The notes under the pieces are model-generated. The model was not told the origin of the DNA and did no database searches. It was given only the letters and a program-made list of their open reading frames with translations. Made by a program: the position numbers and the translations under genes. DNA of 64,000 nucleotides from Caenispirillum bisanense (lineage in GTDB: Bacteria; Pseudomonadota; Alphaproteobacteria; Rhodospirillales; Rhodospirillaceae), in the NCBI RefSeq assembly GCF_900230255.1, contig NZ_OCNJ01000004.1:62001-126000 (forward strand). The letters are read 5' to 3'. Of this stretch, positions 1 to 7,342 are shown piece after piece (the stretch's first letter is position 1; the number at the start of each line of letters is the position of its first letter).

Positions 1-170
1 CAGATGGAGGTAACCCGTTGGAGACGGCGCGAATCTCGCGACTATGGTATGATCGGCGCGCGACTCGGGCGGCTGTGGCGATTTCATGAAACTGTATCGT
101 CCTGCTTGGCAGCAACTCTGGTAATCGGTACCATATCTTGTGTCTGGCCACCGGAACAGCGGGGTAGACC

Positions 171-734
171 TTGAACGCGATTTTGGACAAGAGTCCGGCC
201 TTGGTGCTGAACGCGGACTTCCGTCCGCTGAGCTACTTCCCCCTGTCGCTGTGGCCGTGGCAGGAGGCGGTGAAGGCCGTGTTCCTCGGCCGGGTGAGCG
301 TGGTGTCGGAATACGAGGACGCCATCATCCACTCGCCCCGCTTCGAGTTCCGATTGCCGAGCGTCATCGCCCTGAAGGAATACGCACCGACCCACCGAAG
401 GCCGGCCTTCACCCGGTTCAACGTCTTCCTCCGCGACCGCTTCACCTGCCAATACTGCGGCTGCCGTTTCCCCACCCACGACCTGACCTTCGACCACGTC
501 ATCCCGCGCAGCAAGGGCGGGCGCACCAGCTGGCTAAACGTGGTCACCGCCTGCGGCAGCTGCAACCTGCGCAAGGGCAACAAGCTCCCCGATGCCGCCG
601 GCATGCCGCTGATCCGCCGGCCCTACCAGCCCAACACCTTCCAGCTGCAGGACATCGGCCGCCGCTTCCCGCCCAACTACCTGCACGAAAGCTGGCGCGA
701 CTTCCTCTACTGGGACACCGAACTGGAAGACTGA
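171..734 (+). CDS. HNH endonuclease, small stand-alone type
   Basis: Predicted metal-dependent DNA nuclease of the small HNH family widespread in Alphaproteobacteria; its cellular job is not established. A CxxC pair at residues 93 and 96, the Asp108-His109 core in FDHVIPRSKGG, Asn123 and a second CxxCN at 128-132 form a zinc-stabilised HNH fold. The N-terminal part carries the LNADFRPL opening typical of this group, and 187 residues is a normal length. The start is TTG: an in-frame TAG lies three bases upstream and the next internal Met is residue 145, so no ATG start is available. The gene stands alone, without intein, intron or phage neighbours, so a homing role is unlikely. The 170 bases to its left hold no gene I can recognise. 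Confidence 0.9.
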   Translation: MNAILDKSPALVLNADFRPLSYFPLSLWPWQEAVKAVFLGRVSVVSEYEDAIIHSPRFEFRLPSVIALKEYAPTHRRPAFTRFNVFLRDRFTCQYCGCRFPTHDLTFDHVIPRSKGGRTSWLNVVTACGSCNLRKGNKLPDAAGMPLIRRPYQPNTFQLQDIGRRFPPNYLHESWRDFLYWDTELED

Positions 735-850
735 CCACCGCCGCCGGGGGCTCCGGGGCGGTGTTTTCGTTTCCGGCGCGGGCGATCGGCGCCTCCGCGG
801 CCCTTACGGACGCTACGGAACCACACTAGATATATGTGCAACAAAACAAT

Positions 851-879
851 TTGACATCGGTTCTGCGCACATCTACCGT
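851..879 (+). promoter_or_regulatory. Sigma70-type promoter of the SAM-II riboswitch / ABC transporter unit
   Basis: A perfect TTGACA -35 (851-856) is separated by 17 bases from TACCGT (874-879), a fair -10. Transcription would begin about 886, immediately before the first stem of the riboswitch, which is the expected geometry. The call rests on pattern and position only. Confidence 0.6.
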
Positions 880-887
880 ACATCCAT

Positions 888-935
888 CGCGCCGATTTGA
901 GCACAGCTTGCGGGCGCGTTACAAATGCAGCTAAA
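888..935 (+). promoter_or_regulatory. SAM-II (SAM_alpha, metA-type) riboswitch
   Basis: S-adenosylmethionine-sensing RNA element. Stem P1 is six perfect pairs (CGCGCC 888-893 with GGCGCG 913-918). The loop begins with the conserved GATTTGA (894-900) and ends with GCTTGC (906-911), which forms a pseudoknot with GCAGCT (927-932): A905-U932, G906-C931, C907-G930, U908-A929, one bulged U, G910-C928, C911-G927. The conserved GCTAAA follows at 930-935. These are the signature elements of the SAM-II class, known mainly from Alphaproteobacteria and usually placed before methionine-biosynthesis genes. Here it precedes an ABC transporter and is followed 13 bases later by an intrinsic terminator, so control is probably transcriptional: high SAM would stop expression of the transporter. 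Confidence 0.93.
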
Positions 936-945
936 GCGTGGGCAC

Positions 946-980
946 ACCCGCCCAGCGCAACAGGCTGCGGCGGGTTTTTT
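946..980 (+). terminator. Intrinsic terminator forming the expression platform of the riboswitch
   Basis: ACCCGCC (946-952) pairs with GGCGGGT (969-975) and CAGC (953-956) with GCTG (964-967), with one bulged C968 and a seven-base loop; six T follow (975-980). Its 5' arm can alternatively pair with the 3' strand of riboswitch stem P1 (GGGCG 912-916 with CGCCC 949-953) or with GTGGG 938-942, either of which would act as an antiterminator. That switching scheme is my inference; the terminator itself is clear. Confidence 0.85.
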
Positions 981-1078
981 CGTGCTCCGCCGCGCGAGAA
1001 CTCACCGCCTCCACCGTCGAGTCCGCCACCACCGGCCCGCGCAAGACACCCGCGGGCCGCAACGGGAGAGGTTTGCCC

Positions 1079-2068
1079 ATGTTCCGCCGTACCGTCCTCA
1101 AGTCCGTCGCCGCCGCCCTGCTGCTGGCCGCCGCCCCCTTCGCCGCCGTGACCGATGCCGCCGCCGCCGAAAAGCTGGAAGAGCTGCGCATCGACTACGC
1201 CTACTACAACCCGGTCTCGCTGGTCCTGAAGGAGAAGGGCTGGCTCGAGGACGAGTTCGCCAAGGACGGCACGTCGGTGCGCTGGGTGCTGTCGCTCGGG
1301 TCCAACAAGGCGCTGGAGTTCCTCAATTCCGGCTCCATCGACCTCGGCTCGACGGCCGGCGCCGCCGCCCTGCTCGGCCGCATCAACGGCAACCCGGTGA
1401 AGGTGGTCTACGCCTATTCCAAGCCGGAATGGACGGCGCTGGTCACGGCCAAGGACAGCGCCATCCAGTCCATCGCCGACCTGAAGGGCAAGCGCATCGC
1501 CGTCACCCGCGGCACCGACCCGCACATCTTCCTGACCCGCGCGCTGGCCGAGGGCGGCCTGACCGACAAGGACGTGGAACTCGTCCTGCTGCAGCACCAG
1601 GACGGCCGCCTCGCGCTGGAGAACGGCGACGTCGACGCCTGGGCCGGGCTCGACCCCATGATGGCGGCGTCGGAGCTGGATGCCGGCTCGCGCCTGTTCT
1701 ACCGCAACGCCGACTTCAACACCTGGGGCACCCTGCTGGCCCGCGAGGAAGTCATCGCCGAGCATCCGGAGACCATCAAGCGCGTCATCGCCGTCTACGA
1801 GCGGGCCCGGGAGTGGGCGCGCGCCAACCCGGCGGAACTGGTGCAGATCATTTCCAAGGCCGCCCGCACGCCGGACCACGTCGCCGCCAAGCAGATCGAG
1901 CGCACCGACCTGAGCCAGCCGGCCATCGGCGACGCCCAGGGCAAGACCATCGAGGCGGCCGGCCTCGCCCTGCAGAAGGGTGGGATCATCAAGCCGGAGG
2001 TGGACGTGCCGGCGGCCGTCGCCGACCTGCTCGACCCGTCGTTCACCGCCGGCCTGCCCACCAACTGA
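1079..2068 (+). CDS. ABC transporter substrate-binding protein, aliphatic sulfonate/taurine (SsuA/TauA) type
   Basis: Periplasmic binding protein of an SsuABC/TauABC-like importer. Residues 1 to about 28 are a signal peptide (basic MFRRTVLK, Ala/Leu core, cleavage near DAAAAE). The mature part has the NMT1/SsuA-like fold, with GSNKALEFLNSGSIDLGST at the ligand-facing loop and DLKGKRIAVTRG further on. I chose the ATG at 1079 because GGGAGAGG (1063-1070) precedes it and the signal peptide starts there; the longer reading frame from 938 runs through the terminator. The permease and ATPase follow, 40 and 23 bases apart, as one operon. SAM-II control suggests a sulfur compound feeding methionine or SAM (sulfonate, methionine or a precursor); the exact ligand cannot be read from sequence. 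Confidence 0.9.
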   Translation: MFRRTVLKSVAAALLLAAAPFAAVTDAAAAEKLEELRIDYAYYNPVSLVLKEKGWLEDEFAKDGTSVRWVLSLGSNKALEFLNSGSIDLGSTAGAAALLGRINGNPVKVVYAYSKPEWTALVTAKDSAIQSIADLKGKRIAVTRGTDPHIFLTRALAEGGLTDKDVELVLLQHQDGRLALENGDVDAWAGLDPMMAASELDAGSRLFYRNADFNTWGTLLAREEVIAEHPETIKRVIAVYERAREWARANPAELVQIISKAARTPDHVAAKQIERTDLSQPAIGDAQGKTIEAAGLALQKGGIIKPEVDVPAAVADLLDPSFTAGLPTN

Positions 2069-2108
2069 GCCGGCCCCGCGCCGCAGCCGCCAGCCACAGG
2101 AGGATCGC

Positions 2109-2978
2109 GTGACCGGATCGCCGACCGCTTCCGCCGCCGCCCTCGCGCAACCGGTGTCCACCGCTCCGGCTTCGGCCGGAGCGGCGGCGCCCGCCGCCGG
2201 CCGCCCGGCCCGCCATGCCCGCCGCCTGCTCGGGTTCGTGGTGCCGGCGGCGCTCGCCCTCGCCCTGGAGGCCGCCGTCGCCGGCGGCCTCTACGACGGG
2301 CGCCTGCTGCCGCCGCCGTCGGCGGTGCTCGCCACCCTGTGGGAGCTGGCGGCGGCGGGCGAGTTGTTCGAGCATGTCGCCATCACCCTGTGGCGGGTGG
2401 GCCTCGGCTTCCTGTTCGGCACGCTGGCCGGCACGGTGCTGGGGGCGGTGACGGGCACCTTCGGCCTCGCCCGCGCCCTGCTCGATCCCATGCTGCAGGC
2501 GTTGCGCGCCATTCCGTCCATCGCCTGGGTGCCGCTGTTCATCCTGTGGTTCGGCATCTTCGAGACCAGCAAGGTGACGCTCATCGCCGTCGGCGTTTTC
2601 TTCCCCGTCTACCTGTCCACCGCCGCCGCCATCCTCGACGTCGACCGCAAGCTGGTGGAGGTGGGGCGCATCTACCGCCTGTCGGCCTTCCAGCTGGTGC
2701 GCCGGGTGCTGCTGCCGGCGACCCTGCCGAGCTATGTGGTGGCCCTGCGCAGCGGCCTCGGCCTCGGCTGGATGTTCGTGGTCGCCGCCGAGTTCATGGG
2801 CGCCAGCAAGGGCCTCGGCTTCCTGCTCACCGATGGGCAGATGACCGGCAACCCGACCATCATCCTGGCCAGCATCGTCACCTTCGCCGTGCTCGGCAAG
2901 ATCACCGACGGCCTGCTGGCCGGCGCCACCCGGCCGTTCCTGCGCTGGCAGGATTCCCTCGGCAACAGCCGCCGCTGA
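2109..2978 (+). CDS. ABC transporter permease, SsuC/TauC type
   Basis: Inner-membrane permease subunit partnering the preceding binding protein and following ATPase. About six membrane segments follow a disordered Ala/Pro-rich N-terminus of some 40 residues. The EAA loop for the ATPase is seen as EVGRIYRLSAFQLVRRVLLP, and the last third (GWMFVVAAEFMGASKGLGF) is typical of the sulfonate/nitrate/taurine permease family. GTG at 2109 is the start, with AGGAGGAT eight bases upstream; 289 aa is somewhat longer than usual because of the N-terminal tail. It shares the riboswitch-controlled transcript. Confidence 0.9.
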   Translation: MTGSPTASAAALAQPVSTAPASAGAAAPAAGRPARHARRLLGFVVPAALALALEAAVAGGLYDGRLLPPPSAVLATLWELAAAGELFEHVAITLWRVGLGFLFGTLAGTVLGAVTGTFGLARALLDPMLQALRAIPSIAWVPLFILWFGIFETSKVTLIAVGVFFPVYLSTAAAILDVDRKLVEVGRIYRLSAFQLVRRVLLPATLPSYVVALRSGLGLGWMFVVAAEFMGASKGLGFLLTDGQMTGNPTIILASIVTFAVLGKITDGLLAGATRPFLRWQDSLGNSRR

Positions 2979-3001
2979 GCGGATCGCGGAGCCCCCTTGC
3001 C

Positions 3002-3775
3002 ATGCTCGACATCACCACCCTCACCAAGCGCTACGGCAACGGCACGCTGGCGCTCGACACCGTCTCGCTGTCGGTGGCGCCGGGCGAGATCCTGGCCATC
3101 GTCGGCGGCTCGGGCTGCGGCAAGAGCACGCTGCTGCGCCTCATCGCCGGGCTGGAGGCGCCGAGTCGCGGGGCCGTGCGGCTGAACGGCGAACCCATCA
3201 CCGCGCCGCGCCCGGAGGTCGGCCTGGTGTTCCAGGAACCGCGCCTGATGCCGTGGCTCACCATCGCCGAGAACGTCGCCTTCGGCCTTGCCCACCTGCC
3301 CAAGGCGGGGCAGAAGCGCCTGGCCGGCGACGCGCTGGAGCGGGTCGGCATCGCAGCCTTCGCCGGCGCCTGGCCGCGCGAGCTGTCGGGCGGCATGGCC
3401 CAGCGCGCGGCCCTCGCCCGCGCCCTGGTGACGCGGCCCGAGGTGCTGCTGCTCGACGAGCCGTTCTCGGCGCTGGACGCCTTCACCCGCCATGACCTGC
3501 AGGACCACCTGCTGGAGCTGTGGGGCTGGTACCAGCCGACCATGATCCTGGTCACCCACGACATCGAGGAAGCGTTGTTCCTGGCCGATCGGGTAGTGGT
3601 GATGCAGCCGCGCCCCGGCCGCGTACGCACCGAGGTCCGCCCCGGCCTCGCCCGCCCGCGCGAGCGCACGGGACTCGACTTCCAGCGCCTGAAGCAGCAT
3701 CTGCTGAAGGAACTGGACCGCAGTTTCCAGGATGCCGACGCCGGCGAGGCCACGAACCCGGCCGCGGCGATTTGA
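3002..3775 (+). CDS. ABC transporter ATPase, SsuB/TauB type
   Basis: ATP-hydrolysing subunit of the importer. Walker A GGSGCGKST lies near residue 35, the Q-loop is in LVFQEPRLMPW, the signature is LSGGMAQR, Walker B is VLLLDEPFSALD and the switch His is in LVTHDIEEAL; all catalytic positions are intact. The family marker VFQEPRLMPW is characteristic of nitrate/sulfonate/taurine ATPases. Length is 257 aa. The stop codon is the first base group of a dispersed hairpin repeat (3774-3886), which separates the gene from the OsmC gene 134 bases downstream. Confidence 0.93.
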   Translation: MLDITTLTKRYGNGTLALDTVSLSVAPGEILAIVGGSGCGKSTLLRLIAGLEAPSRGAVRLNGEPITAPRPEVGLVFQEPRLMPWLTIAENVAFGLAHLPKAGQKRLAGDALERVGIAAFAGAWPRELSGGMAQRAALARALVTRPEVLLLDEPFSALDAFTRHDLQDHLLELWGWYQPTMILVTHDIEEALFLADRVVVMQPRPGRVRTEVRPGLARPRERTGLDFQRLKQHLLKELDRSFQDADAGEATNPAAAI

Positions 3776-3886
3776 GTCTGTTTCGCATTGATCGGAGCCG
3801 ATCAATGCTTTGCCCTCAAGCGCCGGGCGCGCGCGTCGCGCGCTTGGCTCCCGCGGCAATGGCCGCGCGGCGCGGTCGCGCCGTCC
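3774..3886 (+). repeat. Multi-hairpin dispersed element, copy A
   Basis: About 113 bases that begin within the stop codon of the ATPase gene with GAGTCTGTTT. They contain four consecutive stem-loops: GCATTGATCGG/CCGATCAATGC (3785-3808); an arm CAAGCGC/GCGCTTG enclosing GCGCGC-GTC-GCGCGC; CCGCGGC-AATG-GCCGCG; and GGCGCG-GT-CGCGCC. A second copy lies on the opposite strand at 53874-53989, again starting at a stop codon. The last 45 bases of the two copies differ at two positions, while the first two stems differ in sequence but keep their pairing. It is probably a REP/IRU-like transcript-end element; I do not recognise a named family. Confidence 0.8.
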
Positions 3887-3909
3887 AAGACCGAGGAGAC
3901 GTCCCCACC

Positions 3910-4428
3910 ATGAAATCCGATGACCTGCGCGCCCTGCAGACCCCGCTGAAAGACGCCTACAAAACCGACCCGGAAAAGGCCGTCGTCACCCTGCACGCCG
4001 AAGGCGACCTGTCGGGCGACGGCATCGCCTGCAAGATCGACACCGGCCGCGCCCTGGTGGAAGCCGGCCTGCACCCGGCCACCGGCGGCCCCGGCACCCA
4101 GGCGTGTTCCGGCGACATGCTGCTGGAGGCGCTGGCCGCCTGCGCCGGCGTCACCCTGAAGGCGGTCGCCACGGCGCTCGATTTCGACCTGCGCGGCGGG
4201 AAGGTGAAGGTGGAGGGCGACCTGGACTTCCGCGGCACCCTCGGCGTCGCCAAGGACGCGCCGGTCGGCTTCCGCGACATCCGCCTGACCTTCGAGATCG
4301 ACACGCCCGAGCCGCAGGAGCGCATCGACAGCCTGCTCAAGCTGACCGAGCGCTACTGCGTCGTGTTCAAGACCCTGACCGCCCCGCCGCCGGTGACGGT
4401 GGACGTCAAGAAGACGGCCGCCGCCTGA
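3910..4428 (+). CDS. OsmC family protein (peroxide/thiol-stress type)
   Basis: OsmC/Ohr-superfamily protein, 172 aa, cytosolic. The two conserved cysteines of the family are Cys78 (EALAACAGVT) and Cys150 (TERYCVVFKTL); in characterised members they reduce organic hydroperoxides. This protein is longer than classic OsmC (about 140 aa), with an N-terminal extension, and resembles the general OsmC group of unknown substrate. GAGGAG at 3893-3898 fixes the ATG at 3910. It lies 134 bases after the ABC ATPase and the hairpin repeat sits between them, so it may have lowered or separate expression. A link with sulfur metabolism through the upstream transporter is only suggestive. Confidence 0.88.
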   Translation: MKSDDLRALQTPLKDAYKTDPEKAVVTLHAEGDLSGDGIACKIDTGRALVEAGLHPATGGPGTQACSGDMLLEALAACAGVTLKAVATALDFDLRGGKVKVEGDLDFRGTLGVAKDAPVGFRDIRLTFEIDTPEPQERIDSLLKLTERYCVVFKTLTAPPPVTVDVKKTAAA

Positions 4429-4476
4429 GAAGGCGCCGGCCGTTGGAGTCAGAGAACGAGAGAGTGAGTCGAAACG

Positions 4477-4504
4477 GGCCGGTCCCGGATCCGTGGGACC
4501 GGCC
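4477..4504. terminator. Bidirectional hairpin between convergent genes
   Basis: GGCCGGTCCC (4477-4486) and GGGACCGGCC (4495-4504) form a perfect ten-pair stem with an eight-base loop. There is no strong T-run on either side. It lies between the convergent OsmC and phasin-like genes. Confidence 0.55.
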
Positions 4505-4509
4505 GAGGA

Positions 4510-4767
4510 TCATTCCGCGGCGGCGAGCTGCGGAACGACGCCCAGCCGGGCGTTGACGGTCGCCTGCGCATTGGCGCGGGCGGCGAGCGCGGAGCTGCCG
4601 GCCATGAGGTCGCGCGCCATCAGGCGGAATTCGGCGACGGCCGCCAGCGACCCCTCGAAGGACACGCCCTTCAGGCGCTCGACTTCGGTGCGGAACTTTT
4701 CCGCAGCGGCGCGGCTGGCGCGGGCGGAAGCGAGCAGGGCGTCGGAACGGGCGGCGGCGGTGGTCAT
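4510..4767 (-). CDS. Small hypothetical protein, phasin-like helical
   Basis: 85-residue Ala-rich protein predicted to be almost entirely helical, without membrane segment or signal peptide. The heptad-like run RASRAAAEKFRTEVERLKG and the pattern LMARDLMAGSSALAARA resemble the amphipathic helix of phasin-like proteins, but the match is too weak to name a function. The ATG at 4767 is supported by GGGAGAG just upstream on the minus strand; longer in-frame extensions run into the REP cluster and are not credible. No operon partner is present. Confidence 0.65.
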   Translation of the reverse strand: MTTAAARSDALLASARASRAAAEKFRTEVERLKGVSFEGSLAAVAEFRLMARDLMAGSSALAARANAQATVNARLGVVPQLAAAE

Positions 4768-4978
4768 GGCGGTCTCTCCCTCTGGCGATGAGAGGATCAT
4801 GCCAGACCCCGGCGCCGGCCTCGCCTGTGCAGAGGTAACCGCCCGCCTGTAAAAGGTATGCCCCTGCATCCACCATGGTTGATGCGCCGTATACCTGCCC
4901 GCCCGGGTGGGTACGGTGGCGGCGTGCTTTCGGCCGCGCCAGGGAGCCCGCATCCGCCTGCTCTGCCCTCTCCCCCTT

Positions 4979-5192
4979 GTCATGGCCGGGCTCCGACCCG
5001 GTCACCGACGGCGGCCGTCGGCGACGTCCTCCACGGTCGCCGACAGGGGAGCCGTGGATGGCCGGATCAAGTCCGGCCATGACATTGGGGGACGGACGGC
5101 AGGAGCCGAACAGATACCACCCCAGCGGCATCCGAGCCCCTGCACCGCCCCCCCCGGTGTCATGGCCGGGCTCCGACCCGGCCATCCACGGC
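4979..5192. repeat. REP-type palindrome cluster upstream of ilvE
   Basis: Three copies of a palindromic unit built on GTCATGGCCGG...CCGGCCAT: a degraded copy at 4979-5010, an inverted copy at 5052-5083 with arms GGATGGCCGGA/TCCGGCCATGAC, and a complete copy at 5159-5192. The first and third share 22 identical bases. They fill most of the 455-base gap between the phasin-like gene and ilvE. The unit resembles the extragenic palindromes common in rhodospirillalean genomes. Nothing else is seen in this gap apart from the small gene's upstream region. Confidence 0.8.
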
Positions 5193-5222
5193 GTGCACGA
5201 CGGCAGCCGCCACGGCAGCGCC

Positions 5223-6122
5223 TCACGCCACCGCCGGCTCCCACGCAGGCGCGCGGACGGCGGCGGAGTAGGCGTCCATCAGGAGGCGGGTCACCGCCCC
5301 CGGCGTGTAGCGGCGGTCGGCAATCTGCCCGACGGGGGTCACTTCCGCCGCGGAGCCGGTGAGGAACACCTCCTGCGCGCGGTCGAGGTCCTCGGGCCAC
5401 AGCTCGCGCTCGACCACGGTGATGCCGGCGCGGCGGGCCAGATCCATCACCGTACGGCGGGTGATGCCGTCGAGGATGCACTCGGGCACCGGCGTGTGCA
5501 GCTCGCCGTCGATGACCAGGAACAGGTTGGCGCCCGTCGCTTCGGCGAGCCGGCCCTTGTAGTCGAGCATCAGCGCATCGTGCCAACCCTCGTTCTCCGC
5601 CTGGTGCTTGGACAGCGTGCAGATCATGTAGAGGCCCGCCGCCTTGGAAGCCGACGGCGCGGTTTCCGGCGCCGGGCGGCGCCACGGCGCCCACATGAGG
5701 CGGATGCCGGCCATGCGTTCCTCGGGCTTGAAGTAGCTCGGCCACTCCCAGGCGGCGATGGCGACGTGGATGCGGTTCTTCTGCGCCGCCACGCCCATCA
5801 TCTCCGACCCGCGCCACGCCAGGTGCCGCAGGTAGAGGTCGCCGCCGCCCGAGGCCGCCACCGTTTCCTGCGTCGCGGCGTCCAGCGTCTCCACCGAATA
5901 GGGCAGCGAGAAGCCCAGCAGCTCCGCCGAGCGGTGCAGGCGGACGTTGTGGTCGGTCATGCGGAAGACCCGGCCACCGTAGGCCCGCGAGCCCTCGAAC
6001 ACCGCCGAGGCGTAGTGCAGCGCATGGGTGAGGACGTGCACCTTGGCGTCGCGCCAGGGAACCATCTCGCCGTCCATCCAGATCAGGCCGTCGCGTGCGT
6101 CGAAGGGAATGAAAGTCATCAT
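5223..6122 (-). CDS. ilvE: Branched-chain amino acid aminotransferase
   Basis: Class IV PLP-dependent transaminase interconverting leucine, isoleucine and valine with their 2-oxo acids; cytosolic. HALHYASAVFEGSRAYGG and the PLP lysine Lys160 (SASKAAGLY) are visible, followed by EATGANLFLV, LDGITRRTVMDLA and the C-terminal EVFLTGSAAEVTPV typical of IlvE. Length 299 aa is normal. Two consecutive ATG codons (6122 and 6119) are possible starts; GAGGCAAG precedes the first. A good promoter lies 40-70 bases upstream. It is monocistronic, and its 3' end abuts the REP cluster. Confidence 0.95.
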   Translation of the reverse strand: MMTFIPFDARDGLIWMDGEMVPWRDAKVHVLTHALHYASAVFEGSRAYGGRVFRMTDHNVRLHRSAELLGFSLPYSVETLDAATQETVAASGGGDLYLRHLAWRGSEMMGVAAQKNRIHVAIAAWEWPSYFKPEERMAGIRLMWAPWRRPAPETAPSASKAAGLYMICTLSKHQAENEGWHDALMLDYKGRLAEATGANLFLVIDGELHTPVPECILDGITRRTVMDLARRAGITVVERELWPEDLDRAQEVFLTGSAAEVTPVGQIADRRYTPGAVTRLLMDAYSAAVRAPAWEPAVA

Positions 6123-6165
6123 CTTGCCTCTGCCCGTGAACGAATGTTTCGCGTTAACGGGGTTG

Positions 6166-6193
6166 AGAGTAACAGATGCCGCATTAACGTCAA
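6166..6193 (-). promoter_or_regulatory. Sigma70-type promoter of ilvE
   Basis: On the minus strand TTGACG (6193-6188) and TACTCT (6171-6166) are 16 bases apart, which would give a leader of about 37 bases. An eight-base palindrome CGTTAACG (6152-6159) sits just downstream near the start point, and a related ATTAACG lies at the -35; these could be an operator. The promoter is pattern-based and the operator is speculative. Confidence 0.5.
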
Positions 6194-6331
6194 TAACCCT
6201 GACCCATTCCGCAGGCGCAGGGCCGGCATGAGCGGCAAGCGGAGCAGGCGCGGAAACCGATCATTTTTACTTGTTGGTTCGAGCCGAACAACCGCATGGA
6301 CCGATGATCCGCCGCCTGCCATGCTCGCGGC

Positions 6332-7342
6332 ATGCTCAACCATCGCCTTCGCCCGCTGCTGCCGGGCCTCCTCCTCTGTCTCGCCGTCGCCGCCGCCGCC
6401 GAAGGGCTGGCCGCCGCCGAGGTGCGCCTGTTCGGCCAGGCCTGGCTGGAACCGCTGGTGCTCGCCATCCTGCTCGGCACCGCCCTGCGCACCGCCTGGA
6501 GCCCGTCTTCGCGGTGGCTGCCGGGCATCGACTTCTCCGGCCGCGTGCTGCTGGAGGTGGCGGTGCTGCTGCTCGGCGCCGCCGTCAGCACGGCGACGCT
6601 GGCCGAGGTCGGGCCGGCGCTGGTGGGGGCCGTCGCCGTGCTGGTGGTGGTCGCCATCGCCGGCAGCTACGGTCTGTGCCGGCTGCTCGGCATCGCGCCG
6701 CGGCTGGCGCTGCTGGTGGCCTGCGGCAATTCCATCTGCGGCAATTCGGCCATCGCCGCCGTGGCGCCGGTGATCGGCGCCGACAGCCGCGAAGTGGCGT
6801 CGTCCATCGCCTTCACCGCCGTGCTCGGCGTCGCCGTGGTGCTGCTGCTGCCGCTGGCGGCCGGCGCCTTCGACATGACCGCCCTGCAGTACGGCACGCT
6901 GGCCGGCCTGACCGTCTACGCCGTGCCGCAGGTGCTGGCGGCGGCGGCGCCGCTCGGCCCCGTCAGCATCCAGGTCGGCACGCTGGTGAAGCTGGTGCGC
7001 GTGCTCATGCTGGGGCCGGTGGTGGTGGCGGTGTCGCTGGCGCACGGCCGGCGGGGCGGCGCGCGCCCGCCGCTGACGCGGCTGGTGCCGTGGTTCATCG
7101 TCGGCTTCGTGGCGCTCATGGCCGCCAATTCGGCGGGCCTGCTGCCGGGGCCGGTGGCGGAGGGGATGACGCGGCTGTCCGGCGGACTGACGGTGATCGC
7201 CATGGCCGCCCTCGGCCTCGGCGTGGACGTGCGCACCGTCGCCCGCGCCGGCGCCCGCCTGAGCCTCGCCGTCACCCTCAGCCTCGCCGGCCTCACCGCC
7301 GTCGGCATCGCGCTGGCGCTCACCATCGGGGGCGCGGCATGA
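6332..7342 (+). CDS. YeiH/UPF0324-family putative sulfate exporter
   Basis: Integral membrane protein of 336 aa with about ten hydrophobic segments, of the family annotated as putative sulfate exporter. The hallmark CGNSICGNSA is at residues 131-140, and the paired half-membrane repeat structure is visible. The next gene, a LysR regulator, overlaps it by four bases (ATGA), matching the common yeiE-yeiH type pairing, so the regulator probably controls this operon. Some homologues are linked to sulfonate or sulfite release; the substrate here is inferred, not shown. Confidence 0.88.
   Translation: MLNHRLRPLLPGLLLCLAVAAAAEGLAAAEVRLFGQAWLEPLVLAILLGTALRTAWSPSSRWLPGIDFSGRVLLEVAVLLLGAAVSTATLAEVGPALVGAVAVLVVVAIAGSYGLCRLLGIAPRLALLVACGNSICGNSAIAAVAPVIGADSREVASSIAFTAVLGVAVVLLLPLAAGAFDMTALQYGTLAGLTVYAVPQVLAAAAPLGPVSIQVGTLVKLVRVLMLGPVVVAVSLAHGRRGGARPPLTRLVPWFIVGFVALMAANSAGLLPGPVAEGMTRLSGGLTVIAMAALGLGVDVRTVARAGARLSLAVTLSLAGLTAVGIALALTIGGAA

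Noticed and set aside
171-734. HNH protein as a homing or mobile-element nuclease
   Set aside because: No intron, intein, repeat or phage gene flanks it, and the family is a common chromosomal one.
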